IMG/VR virus record: IMGVR_UViG_3300047323_000485
Coordinates: 1 to 20,021 of that record
Strand: one strand, 5' to 3'
DNA length: 20,021 bases
Source: a virus
The notes beneath the pieces were generated by a model. That model was not told the DNA's origin and did no database searches. It was given only the letters and a program-made list of their open reading frames with translations. Positions 12,972 to 19,779 of the stretch are shown piece after piece. The translations under genes were made by a program, and so were the position numbers. Each line of letters starts with the position of its first letter. Within the stretch, counting starts at the first letter, position 1.

Positions 12972-13790
12972 ATGGCAACTCGCAAGACACCGGGCGGGCG
13001 GCGCGCAGGGAAGGGCGCACCGGATCAGCAGCCCGCCAATGAGCCGGTAAAGCAGCCCGGTAAGCAGCCGCGCAAGGCACCCGCGCAGAAGGGCAAGGCC
13101 AAGCCTCAGGCGGCGCGCAAGGTGCCTGCAAAGAAGGCCGCCAAGGCACCGGCACGCGGTAAGGGTGCCAATCCGCTGAAAGACGGCACGCCCGCACCGA
13201 TGCCGCCCGTAGAGAAGAAAGAGACGGCCAGTGTGCTCAAGCGACTGGTGGGGCGTCCGACTGTCTACCGCGATGAGTTCGTGGACATGATCCTTGTGTT
13301 CTTTCGCATCGACATTGAACGGCAGGTAGAGGTGACAAAGCCGGGACCGGACGGTAAGCCAATGAGCGTCACTGAGATTGTGCTCAATCGCTTCCCGACT
13401 CTCGAACGCTTCGCCGACTCAATCGGGGTCACGCGTCAGACCCTGCACGATTGGTCCGTGTCCACGGAAAAGGACGGCAAGACGCTCAAGCACCCGGAAT
13501 TTTCTTACGCCTACGCGCGCGCGCGCGACCTGCAAGCCGCTTTGCTTCAGGAGGGCGGGATAGGCGGGCAGTATGAATCGCGGGTCGCAACCCTTGCGCT
13601 TAAGAACATCGCAGGCTGGCGCGAGCAGGTCGAGCAGCAGGTGACAACAACTCTCACCACTGCGACAACGGATGAACTGAACGCCGTATATGCGGAAGGT
13701 ATCGAGCGGTCGCGGCGTGCTCGCGCAGAGGCAGAGGCCCGCAGGCAGGCGGAATTGCAGCTAGGTGAACAGAGCGGGCAGGGCGAGTAA
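12972..13790 (+). CDS. Terminase small subunit with basic N-terminal tail
   Basis: A 272-aa protein with AAGGAAA before the ATG. Residues 1-~70 are rich in Lys/Ala/Pro (segments like KQPRKAPAQKGKAKPQAARK and VPAKKAAKAPARGKG), resembling histone H1 tails. Residues ~94-230 match phage DNA-packaging small subunits: GRPTVYRDEFVDMILVF, a helix-turn-helix TLERFADSIGVTRQTLHDWS (143-162), HPEFSYAYARARDLQAALLQ (174-193), then IGGQYESRVATLALKNIAGW. It would bind the packaging site and regulate the large subunit. It is directly followed by that subunit with no gap. The tail is unusual and may help bind DNA. Confidence 0.85.
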   Translation: MATRKTPGGRRAGKGAPDQQPANEPVKQPGKQPRKAPAQKGKAKPQAARKVPAKKAAKAPARGKGANPLKDGTPAPMPPVEKKETASVLKRLVGRPTVYRDEFVDMILVFFRIDIERQVEVTKPGPDGKPMSVTEIVLNRFPTLERFADSIGVTRQTLHDWSVSTEKDGKTLKHPEFSYAYARARDLQAALLQEGGIGGQYESRVATLALKNIAGWREQVEQQVTTTLTTATTDELNAVYAEGIERSRRARAEAEARRQAELQLGEQSGQGE

Positions 13791-15347
13791 GTGGCGATAT
13801 CCCGTATCACGCTGCCGCTGGACCCGCGCTACAAGGCGTTCGTAGAGCGGTACGCGTTCGATTGCACCCGGTTCGCTATCGAGGTGTGCGGGCTCGCCGC
13901 GCCGACGTGGCAGCAGATCGAACTGTTCAGCAGCGTCAGCGAGCCGGGCTCGCGCACGTCGGTATCGTCGGGCCACGGTACGGGCAAGACGTCCGGCTTT
14001 GCCATCATCGCCTTGTGGCACCTGCTCTGCTACTTCTGCTCGAACACGATTCTTACCGCGCCAAAGATCAAGACGGTGTCGGACGGCGTCTGGAAAGAGT
14101 TCGCCGACCTTTCGACCAAAATCCAGAACGGGCCGCAATCGTGGGTGCGCGACTACTTCGAAATTGAGTCAGAGCGCGTCTATGTGAAGGGCTTCAAGCT
14201 CAATTGGTTCGTGATCGCGAAGACCGCACCGCGTGGCGCACCGGAAAACCTCGCCGGTGCTCACCGTGACTGGCTCCTGTGGCTCGCCGATGAGGCGTCC
14301 GGTATTCCCGATGCGAACTTTGGCGTTATCACTGGCTCGCTGACGGACGCGAACAACCGCATTGCCATTGCGTCGCAGCCGACCCGGCCGACGGGCTTTT
14401 TCTATGACACGCATCACCGGCTGTCCAGAAGCAAGGGCGAAATGTGGAATGCCCTCGTGTTCAACAGCGAGGACTCGCCGATTGTGTCGTCGGCGTTCAT
14501 TCTGGAAAAGCGCTCCCAGTACACCGACGAAGAATACTCGATCAAGGTGCGCGGCGAGTTCCCTGAGAACAGCAGCCGCTTTCTGCTCGGACCCAAGGCT
14601 ATCGAGGCCTGCAAGGGGCTCGAAGTCATCAAGCCGGGCGAGCCCTACGGCTGGCTCTTGCCGCTCGACGTCGGCGGCGGCGGCTATCGCGACTGGTCGG
14701 TTATGCCCGCGTTCAAGATCGCAGGCCAGGGCGAATACGGCCCGGACGCGCGCCGCGCACAGCTCGCGACCGTGCCGCTGCACTCGAACAGCGTCAACCC
14801 GGCCGAACTGCATGGGCACGTCGTCACGGCCGCGCGCGAGCGTGCGAACTCATCCGCGCTGATCGACGCGGGCGGCATGGGCCTCATCGTCTGCAAGCAA
14901 CTGGACCTTGACGGCTTCGCCAACTACAGCAAGGTCAACTGGGGCAATCCGAACTTCGCCAACGAATACAAGGAACGCTATTTCAATCAGCGCGCGCAGG
15001 CCATTTGCGGGCTGTCTCGCGCGGTGCAGGAAGGCCGGTTCGGTATCTCCAAGGACGTGCCTAGCGGCTTCGTCTCCAAGCTCGTAGAGCAGGGCTCGCG
15101 CATCCCGTACAGCTATGACGAAAAGGCCCGGCGCGTGATCGCGAAGAAAGAGGACATGCGCAAGGAAGGCATTCCCTCGCCGGACATTTGGGACACGTGC
15201 GCGTTCGTGTTTCTCGAACAGGCGCATGTCTCGCTCGCAGAGGACTTTGACACCGGCCCGACGGCCGACACCAAGGCCGCCGCACGTGCGCGCGTGATGG
15301 ACAGATTGCGGGCTCGAACCGCAGAGAACGCCGCTCAGGCGAACTAG
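13791..15347 (+). CDS. Terminase large subunit (packaging ATPase and nuclease)
   Basis: A 518-aa protein from a GTG directly after the small-subunit stop. Walker A is GHGTGKT (61-67), Walker B WLLWLADEA (161-169) with Asp167/Glu168, and the coupling region lies around ASQPTRPTG (194-202). The C-terminal RNase H-like nuclease shows LPLDVGGGG (Asp293), ALIDAGGMG (Asp359) and PDIWDTCAF near residue 475, giving the acidic triad. It drives ATP-dependent DNA packaging into the prohead and cuts the concatemer. Length and motifs are complete. The next genes are small unknown proteins rather than the portal gene usually found here. Confidence 0.95.
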   Translation: MAISRITLPLDPRYKAFVERYAFDCTRFAIEVCGLAAPTWQQIELFSSVSEPGSRTSVSSGHGTGKTSGFAIIALWHLLCYFCSNTILTAPKIKTVSDGVWKEFADLSTKIQNGPQSWVRDYFEIESERVYVKGFKLNWFVIAKTAPRGAPENLAGAHRDWLLWLADEASGIPDANFGVITGSLTDANNRIAIASQPTRPTGFFYDTHHRLSRSKGEMWNALVFNSEDSPIVSSAFILEKRSQYTDEEYSIKVRGEFPENSSRFLLGPKAIEACKGLEVIKPGEPYGWLLPLDVGGGGYRDWSVMPAFKIAGQGEYGPDARRAQLATVPLHSNSVNPAELHGHVVTAARERANSSALIDAGGMGLIVCKQLDLDGFANYSKVNWGNPNFANEYKERYFNQRAQAICGLSRAVQEGRFGISKDVPSGFVSKLVEQGSRIPYSYDEKARRVIAKKEDMRKEGIPSPDIWDTCAFVFLEQAHVSLAEDFDTGPTADTKAAARARVMDRLRARTAENAAQAN

Positions 15348-15355
15348 GAAAACCG

Positions 15356-15631
15356 ATGGACGGTAAGGAAAAAACGCTCTCGATAATCAGCCGTGCAGAT
15401 GCAGCGGCGGCCGGGCTTGTCCGGTTCTTCACCGGCAAGGCATGCCGTCACGGCCATACGGTCGAGCGCTATGTGAAGTCAGGGCTGTGTGTGGAGTGCA
15501 ACCGCGCACGCTCGCGGGTGACGGTCAAGGCGCACTACGGCCGCCACAAGCAACGGATTCTGGACAGCAAGCGCGTGTACTACGCGACGAAGAAACAGCA
15601 GCAACAGGCCGCCACGCAGGCGACGGAATAA
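15356..15631 (+). CDS. Small zinc-finger-like phage protein, 91 aa
   Basis: Starts 8 bp after the terminase stop. The core GKACRHGHTVERYVKSGLCV followed by ECNRAR gives a C-x2-G-H ... C-x2-C metal site of a type frequent in phage proteins with HNH/endonuclease-VII-like zinc fingers, but no nuclease residues follow. The C-terminus is basic and Gln-rich (KKQQQQAATQ). It may bind DNA near the packaging machinery; unproven. Confidence 0.7.
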   Translation: MDGKEKTLSIISRADAAAAGLVRFFTGKACRHGHTVERYVKSGLCVECNRARSRVTVKAHYGRHKQRILDSKRVYYATKKQQQQAATQATE

Positions 15632-15651
15632 CCCTCAACCAACCCATAACT

Positions 15652-16209
15652 ATGACGAACAAGGTAATCGCGCTGACGGCTCTCGACGGCAGCAAGTGGC
15701 ATATCCCCGCCAAGGTCGTAGAGGGCTCGTATAACGCCTACTACAAGGGCAAACGCGTTGCGGATGATGATGACCTGATCGACTGGGCTCAGAACAATAT
15801 GAACTGGTCGGACGTCAAGGCACACGCGGTGCAGGTGCAGGAAGCCGACGAAAACAACATGGAAGATTCGTGGGTGAATGGCGAAATGGAAGCTATCGAC
15901 GCGCCGCCGCCTGAGCCCTCAGAGCCGCCCGCGCCGCGCGCGCCTGCCGTCGCTCAGGCATTCCCTATCGCCCGCAAGATGCCGACCAATGCGCTCGACA
16001 AGCTCTTTCAGAAAGCGGGCCTCGTGCGCGGTGTCGAGACGTCGATTGTGCTTGGTCACGATGCCGACCCGCTCGAAGTGATTCAGGCCATTGCCGTCGA
16101 CAGTCTCCAGACGGAAAAGACGCAAGAGCGTCGCCTCGTGCTCGAAGCGATCCGCCTGGCATGCGAGCGCACGATTGCCCTGCAACAACCGGCGCAGGTG
16201 AAGGCATGA
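15652..16209 (+). CDS. Hypothetical protein, 185 aa, two domains with Pro-rich linker
   Basis: The ATG at 15652 is chosen; upstream in-frame codons overlap the zinc-finger gene. No clear ribosome site is seen. Residues 1-~75 form a small domain (KVIALTALDGSKWHIPAKVV; DDDLIDWAQNNMNW). About 83-103 is a Pro/Glu/Ala linker (APPPEPSEPPAPRAPAV), and ~105-183 is helical (NALDKLFQKAGLVRG; RRLVLEAIRLACERTIALQQ). No family is recognised. The stop overlaps the next ATG (ATGA), starting a chain of coupled genes. Confidence 0.7.
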   Translation: MTNKVIALTALDGSKWHIPAKVVEGSYNAYYKGKRVADDDDLIDWAQNNMNWSDVKAHAVQVQEADENNMEDSWVNGEMEAIDAPPPEPSEPPAPRAPAVAQAFPIARKMPTNALDKLFQKAGLVRGVETSIVLGHDADPLEVIQAIAVDSLQTEKTQERRLVLEAIRLACERTIALQQPAQVKA

Positions 16210-16586
16210 GCGCGGCCGACGTCATGCAGAAACTGACGGTCGCGCGTCCTGAAGATACGGTTTTCATTTCGCTGCCGGGGGAAATGACAGCAGCGGAAGC
16301 GCACGACTTCACAACCGACCTCGGCAGGGAACTGTTCAAGGCGCACCGGGACGGAAAGCCCACGCCGCATTGTGTCGTCATGCGCGGCGGCGGCATCGCG
16401 TTCGCCAAGGGCGTTGCGGACCTCATGACGCGCGCCGACATGCTGGCCATCTACAACGGCATGAAAGAGGACGCGCCCGCGATCCTCGCGAACGTCGAGC
16501 CGGGCGATCACGGTGATGCGATTCTGGAAGCGTTCGGGCGGCGCGTGATCGAGGCGGCAATGCTGCGCATGGGGGAACTGGAATGA
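16206..16586 (+). CDS. Hypothetical protein, 126 aa
   Basis: Starts at the ATG overlapping the previous stop by 4 bp. The sequence (KLTVARPEDTVFISLPGEMT, then AAEAHDFTTDLGRELFK) alternates strands and helices and includes CVVMRGGGIAFAKG, a glycine-rich turn, but no nucleotide-binding motif can be claimed. The last 40 residues are helical. Not recognised; coupled to both neighbours by ATGA overlaps. Confidence 0.7.
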   Translation: MSAADVMQKLTVARPEDTVFISLPGEMTAAEAHDFTTDLGRELFKAHRDGKPTPHCVVMRGGGIAFAKGVADLMTRADMLAIYNGMKEDAPAILANVEPGDHGDAILEAFGRRVIEAAMLRMGELE

Positions 16587-17059
16587 TCCGCAGTCTCATG
16601 AAGGCTTTCCGCGCCCACCGCGCGCAGCGGCGCAATGACCAGTTTGCGCTCGCATCGTACCGCTCGCACATTCCCCTGTTGCGTCGCTGGCTCGCGGATA
16701 TGCCCGACGTCTGCGCGCTGCTGGATCAACTGGCATACGAGGCGGGCGACAAAGGTATCGACGCAAGCCTGCGCTGCTGTGGTCCAGGCGAACTGCGCGA
16801 CCGGCTGCGCGACGCTCGCCGCGCGCAGCACCGCGCCGCGCACGAAAAGACGCTCAGGGACGCACTCTCGCACCTGCGAGTGCTCGCGCGTGAGATTGAC
16901 GGAGTGGACCCGAAATGGGCCGATGAGCGGCGGCGCGCCTCTCTAACTGGCGGCTCCCTGACGCTCGGCGAACTGCGCGCCGCCAAGCGCTTTCTTGACC
17001 GTATCGACCTTGAGCGAATCACCGCTCGTGAAAAGACAACCAAAGGGGAAAAGGCATGA
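16583..17059 (+). CDS. Hypothetical Arg-rich helical protein, 158 aa
   Basis: Starts at the ATG overlapping the previous stop. It is almost entirely helical and rich in Arg/Ala/Leu (FRAHRAQRRNDQFALASYRS; GELRDRLRDARRAQHRAAHE), with a basic character suggesting nucleic-acid or membrane-surface contact. No membrane helix or catalytic motif is visible. It overlaps the membrane-protein gene by 4 bp. Confidence 0.68.
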   Translation: MIRSLMKAFRAHRAQRRNDQFALASYRSHIPLLRRWLADMPDVCALLDQLAYEAGDKGIDASLRCCGPGELRDRLRDARRAQHRAAHEKTLRDALSHLRVLAREIDGVDPKWADERRRASLTGGSLTLGELRAAKRFLDRIDLERITAREKTTKGEKA

Positions 17060-17637
17060 TGGGTATCGCACTGGTTCTGGCGTTGAACTTCGTCGTTAGC
17101 TGGATCAACTGTTGGTCTGTGGGCGGCATCTGGCGCGAGTCGCGCGCACTGGGCGGATGGGTGCGCCTCGTAGCGTGGTGCGCAGCCGCACAATCGGTGA
17201 TCGGCTTTAGCAGCGTGTTCGGCTTCATCGCAGGCTATGCGCTCGTGACGGCCGGTTACCTGCCTATGGCGGCGGCAAAGGCGGCGGCCTCGCTTTGGTA
17301 TCTCATCGTGATCCTGCCCGCCATCGGCACCGGCCTCGTGCTCACTATCCAGTCGTGGATTGTCGCGTTTCGCACGCGGCGGATTCTGGACATGGGCGTC
17401 GCGGCATACAACACCTATGCGCAGGTGCGCAACATGGCAGGCGCACTCGAAGGCATCGGCGATGCGTTCTCCAGCCTGGGCGATTTCCTCAAATCGGACA
17501 AAGACGATGAGGGCGGCGCGCTCGTGCTGCTCGTGATCCTGCTCGTGCTGTTCGCGCTCGCGGGCGGCTTCATCCTTACGGCCGTCCTGATTCGCCGCTA
17601 CTCGCGCCGCCTGTCGATGCCGCAAGAGGTTGCATAA
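17056..17637 (+). CDS. Four-helix membrane protein, 193 aa
   Basis: Four hydrophobic segments are visible: ~2-23 (MGIALVLALNFVVSWINCWS), ~40-68 (including AAAQSVIGFSSVFGFIAGYA), ~80-105 (LWYLIVILPAIGTGLVLTIQ) and ~155-179 (ALVLLVILLVLFALAGGFIL), ending RRYSRRLSMPQEVA. Between helices 3 and 4 is an amphipathic, partly acidic loop (KSDKDDEGG). Basic residues at both ends of the last helix suggest a cytoplasmic C-terminus. It is not a recognisable holin. A membrane protein just after terminase might serve superinfection exclusion or a lysis-related role; both are guesses. Confidence 0.75.
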   Translation: MMGIALVLALNFVVSWINCWSVGGIWRESRALGGWVRLVAWCAAAQSVIGFSSVFGFIAGYALVTAGYLPMAAAKAAASLWYLIVILPAIGTGLVLTIQSWIVAFRTRRILDMGVAAYNTYAQVRNMAGALEGIGDAFSSLGDFLKSDKDDEGGALVLLVILLVLFALAGGFILTAVLIRRYSRRLSMPQEVA

Positions 17638-17639
17638 GC

Positions 17640-17744
17640 ATGGGCCTCAATCCGTGGCTCGCATGGGCTCTTTTCTGGCAGGTGATGACAAAGGCCTGCA
17701 ACCCCTTCAATCCGCAACAGACAACGCAGCAGGTGAAAGAATGA
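17640..17744 (+). CDS. 34-aa microprotein
   Basis: An ATG 2 bp after the membrane-protein stop opens a 34-codon frame: MGLNPWLAWALFWQVMTKAC then NPFNPQQTTQQVKE. Its TGA overlaps the next ATG (ATGA, 17741-17744), matching the coupling pattern of the rest of the cassette. The Trp-rich hydrophobic N-terminal half could insert in a membrane. The exact fit between neighbours is the main evidence that it is translated. Confidence 0.6.
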   Translation: MGLNPWLAWALFWQVMTKACNPFNPQQTTQQVKE

Positions 17745-18544
17745 GCGACATTCGAGACGAATTGCTGGCGGCAAACCCGCATGCTTTTGACAAGGTCCGC
17801 TACGGCGGTGCCAGCAGCGCGCACGCGCACGGCGTCACGCTCCAACCCGGCGCGCACGCACATGAAACGGAACATGTGCACGTCGTGACGCCTGGTGACT
17901 ACTGGAAGCCCGGCCAGCACTCGCACGGTACGCCTGGGGCGGTGCTCGTGCAGGGCATGCTCGATGCGAACGGCGGCGCGCTCGATACGCTCATCGGCCT
18001 CGTTGAGCGCGGCCCGTTGTGGGATGGCGACGTGCCAAGCAAGGCGGGCCGTGAAACGCTGTTCGAGTACGGGCTCGCGGCGCGCGTCATTGTCGACGGC
18101 GAGGAAGGCTTTACAGCGGCCACGTATGCGGGCGCGGCGGCCTTCACGCAGCGTTACGGCGGCGGGAACATCAGGCAGGCCATGCAGGCGCGCAAAACGG
18201 CCCGCAACGCGTCCCGCGCCGTCAGCGAGAGCGTTCGGTATGCGGTGATGGTCGGTGACCTCGTGGTGTCGCATTTGATGCTTCCGCCCGGCCGCGAGGG
18301 CAAAGAGGTGCGACTCACGGTTGAGGGCGTCGAATCGACCGCGCTTGTCGGCCGCCTTGTGGCTGATCCTGCGCCGATGATGCGCGTATGCGACGGCCCT
18401 CATGTGGATAGAACCGGCCCTGCTCGCGCGTGCAATTGCCATCCGGGCATGTGCGCCGACCTGAGCGGCATGAAGTGCGCGCAACCGCACCTGTGCGGCG
18501 GCAATCAGCATCGAGTGCATTTCACCGGCGTTGGCGGCGCGTGA
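17741..18544 (+). CDS. His- and Cys-rich phage protein, 267 aa
   Basis: Starts at the ATG overlapping the microprotein stop. Residues ~27-62 are packed with histidines (AHAHG, HAHETEHVHV, QHSHG). The centre (PSKAGRETLFEYGLAARVIV, then AATYAGAAAF) resembles a family of short phage proteins of unknown role. The C-terminus has a Cys/His cluster (RACNCHPGMC, KCAQPHLCGG) fit for zinc. It looks like a fusion of metal-binding ends to that core. A role in metal sequestration or virion assembly is speculative. Confidence 0.7.
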   Translation: MSDIRDELLAANPHAFDKVRYGGASSAHAHGVTLQPGAHAHETEHVHVVTPGDYWKPGQHSHGTPGAVLVQGMLDANGGALDTLIGLVERGPLWDGDVPSKAGRETLFEYGLAARVIVDGEEGFTAATYAGAAAFTQRYGGGNIRQAMQARKTARNASRAVSESVRYAVMVGDLVVSHLMLPPGREGKEVRLTVEGVESTALVGRLVADPAPMMRVCDGPHVDRTGPARACNCHPGMCADLSGMKCAQPHLCGGNQHRVHFTGVGGA

Positions 18545-18741
18545 TGATTGCGGCCGTCATCGCCCTTTGCGTGCTGCTCGTGCTCGCCCTCATCGGGTGG
18601 GCATGGTGCGCGGATGCCTGCGCGTCGCACCGCGAGCGCGCCGACAAGCTCGAACAGTACAACGGATGGCTCGAAACCCGCGAGGCGCTCGTGACCCGTC
18701 AACTCGCCCAACTGCGGGCGCAACTTCAGGAACCGCAGTGA
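18544..18741 (+). CDS. Single-pass membrane protein with coiled-coil tail, 65 aa
   Basis: The ATG at 18544 shares one base with the previous TGA; a GTG at 18541 is an alternative. Residues 2-22 form one membrane helix (IAAVIALCVLLVLALIGWAW), then a charged helical tail (HRERADKLEQYNGWLETREA). This is an inner-membrane spanin-like outline, but it is shorter than known Rz proteins and no outer-membrane partner is nested here, so it is left unnamed. Confidence 0.68.
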   Translation: MIAAVIALCVLLVLALIGWAWCADACASHRERADKLEQYNGWLETREALVTRQLAQLRAQLQEPQ

Positions 18742-18742
18742 T

Positions 18743-19069
18743 ATGCGCGAACTGATACTGATCGGCGTGTGGTCCGTCGAAATGACGGCCATGATCGCGC
18801 GGGCGTTGGGCGACGGCTCGCGCATCGTGGTGATGGACGCGCCGCCTGAGCGGCTTGTCGATGACCTCTCGCGCGACCGGCTCGACCTGCTCAAGCCGTT
18901 CGATATCGACCGCCTGCTAGGCCGCTATGACGTCGAGCCGTGCGCAGTATCGGCCGAACCATTCGAGCGGCACAGCGAGGCCGGAAACCTGCGCCGCGAG
19001 CATCACTGGCGCGAGAAGCAGACGCGCTCAATGATTAACGCGCGCATGAAGGCGCAGCGGCGCAAATAG
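18743..19069 (+). CDS. Hypothetical protein, 108 aa, end of cassette
   Basis: Starts 1 bp after the previous stop. The N-terminus (RELILIGVWSVEMTAMIARA) resembles the first strand and helix of a Rossmann-like fold, but the loop is not a standard nucleotide-binding motif. The middle (LDLLKPFDIDRLLGRY) is helical and the tail is basic (MINARMKAQRRK). It is the last gene before the 710-bp gap. Not recognised. Confidence 0.68.
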   Translation: MRELILIGVWSVEMTAMIARALGDGSRIVVMDAPPERLVDDLSRDRLDLLKPFDIDRLLGRYDVEPCAVSAEPFERHSEAGNLRREHHWREKQTRSMINARMKAQRRK

Positions 19070-19145
19070 GCGCGTCGCCGTGGCGATTGTTCTCGCAGAG
19101 CGCCAGATACGCGACACTATCTCGCGAGAAGTTGTAACGAGGTAT

Positions 19146-19172
19146 TTGACAAACGGACCTTTGTGCTAAATT
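19146..19172 (+). promoter_or_regulatory. Strong promoter with extended -10, possible late promoter
   Basis: TTGACA (19146-19151) and TAAATT (19167-19172) are 15 bp apart, with TGC directly before the -10, an extended -10 form that tolerates short spacing. The expected start is near 19179. No operator dyad overlaps it, so it is probably constitutive. Confidence 0.65.
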
Positions 19173-19191
19173 TGTAGTGCGCGTTTGGCAG

Positions 19192-19213
19192 GCCGCCCGG
19201 CGAACCGGGCGGC
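19192..19213 (+). terminator. GC-rich hairpin near the start of the leader
   Basis: GCCGCCCGG and CCGGGCGGC form a perfect 9-bp stem with a CGAA loop, followed only by TTACC. It may be the terminator of the upstream operon, or a pause/antitermination structure about 15 nt into the leader RNA. Confidence 0.55.
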
Positions 19214-19328
19214 TTACCACTAGCCACTCATCGCATGATGATGTGGATTACGGCCAAACAGCCGTAAAAAAACGCCTCTACGTAGCGCGCGCACATGGGA
19301 TCTCTCCTATCAAAGTGCGTTACACAAT

Positions 19329-19374
19329 GCGGCCCGCCCCAAGTTTCCTAGGCCGAAGGCGGGCCGCTCCTTTA
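19329..19374 (+). terminator. Second GC-rich hairpin, likely terminator
   Basis: GCGGCCCGCC (19329-19338) and GGCGGGCCGC (19358-19367) are exact 10-bp complements around a 19-nt loop, followed by TCCTTTAT. The T run is modest but the stem is very stable. Confidence 0.6.
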
Positions 19375-19479
19375 TGGGATTCGTGCTGCAATCCCCAATT
19401 CATCCTAAACCCTTTTAAATTTTTTTTCACGAACTACGTTGTGAAAATCGCGCCACAGCTAGCACTGGCCTACCTCTGC

Positions 19480-19508
19480 TTGATGACGTAAAGCCTTTGC
19501 TGTATAGG
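19480..19508 (+). promoter_or_regulatory. Candidate promoter for the downstream gene
   Basis: TTGATG (19480-19485) and TATAGG (19503-19508) are 17 bp apart, upstream of the gene beginning at 19780. The long leader (about 265 nt) weakens the call. Confidence 0.35.
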
Positions 19509-19779
19509 CTTGCGCGCGTATGTACTTTTACGCACATACGCAGAGCACGCTGTTTGCCTGCATACATTACTTCGTCTTGCGCGTGCCTGCGGTGTATGTG
19601 ACTCACTTAATGCGCGCATCGCTTGCGACGACTGCGTTCTCGCTGTGTTACAGCGCATGTGCGCTAACGCGCATTTTCTGCAGACCGTCGATTCGCGACC
19701 TCGCCCAATACTCCCATCGTCACGTTGTTCGCGATAATCTGCATCATGTCCGGGCATCGGCCTATCCTTGGAGCGCTCA

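Larger units (their letters stand above)
19179..19375 (+). ncRNA. Candidate short terminated leader RNA (lambda 6S-like)
   Basis: Transcription from the promoter at 19146-19172 would run through two GC hairpins and end after the second, giving roughly 190 nt. This size and layout resemble the lambda PR' transcript, which stops at tR' unless the antiterminator acts. Ends are estimates; there is no direct evidence for the RNA. Confidence 0.35.
19070..19779. other. 710-bp gap with promoters and hairpins
   Basis: No convincing gene. Contents in order: a strong promoter (19146-19172), a GC hairpin (19192-19213), a 10-codon frame MMMWITAKQP (19235-19267) overlapping a TTACGGC/GCCGTAA inverted repeat (19248-19267), a second GC hairpin (19329-19367), an A/T-rich patch with TTTTCAC/GTGAAAA (19424-19447), a second candidate promoter (19480-19508), and an inverted repeat GCGTATGT/ACATACGC (19516-19541). 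From about 19376 the stretch is less GC-rich than the genes. Longer open frames in both directions lack ribosome sites and typical codon use. Confidence 0.6.

Noticed and set aside
14171-14184. GCGCGTCTATG inside the large terminase gene
   Set aside because: It is only a half-site and lies in conserved coding sequence.
16726-17625. 299-codon open frame on the minus strand
   Set aside because: It mirrors two coupled plus-strand genes, one with four clean membrane helices; its own composition is a typical Arg/His shadow.
18544-18741. i-spanin (Rz) call for the one-helix protein
   Set aside because: It is too short, there is no nested outer-membrane lipoprotein frame, and no holin or endolysin is adjacent.
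19066-19079. ATAGGCGCGTCGCC, partial operator match at the end of the last cassette gene
   Set aside because: The right half-site (TCTAT) is missing; it is within what chance would give.
19235-19267. 10-codon frame MMMWITAKQP
   Set aside because: It is too short and lacks a clear ribosome site. It may be a leader peptide but nothing supports that.
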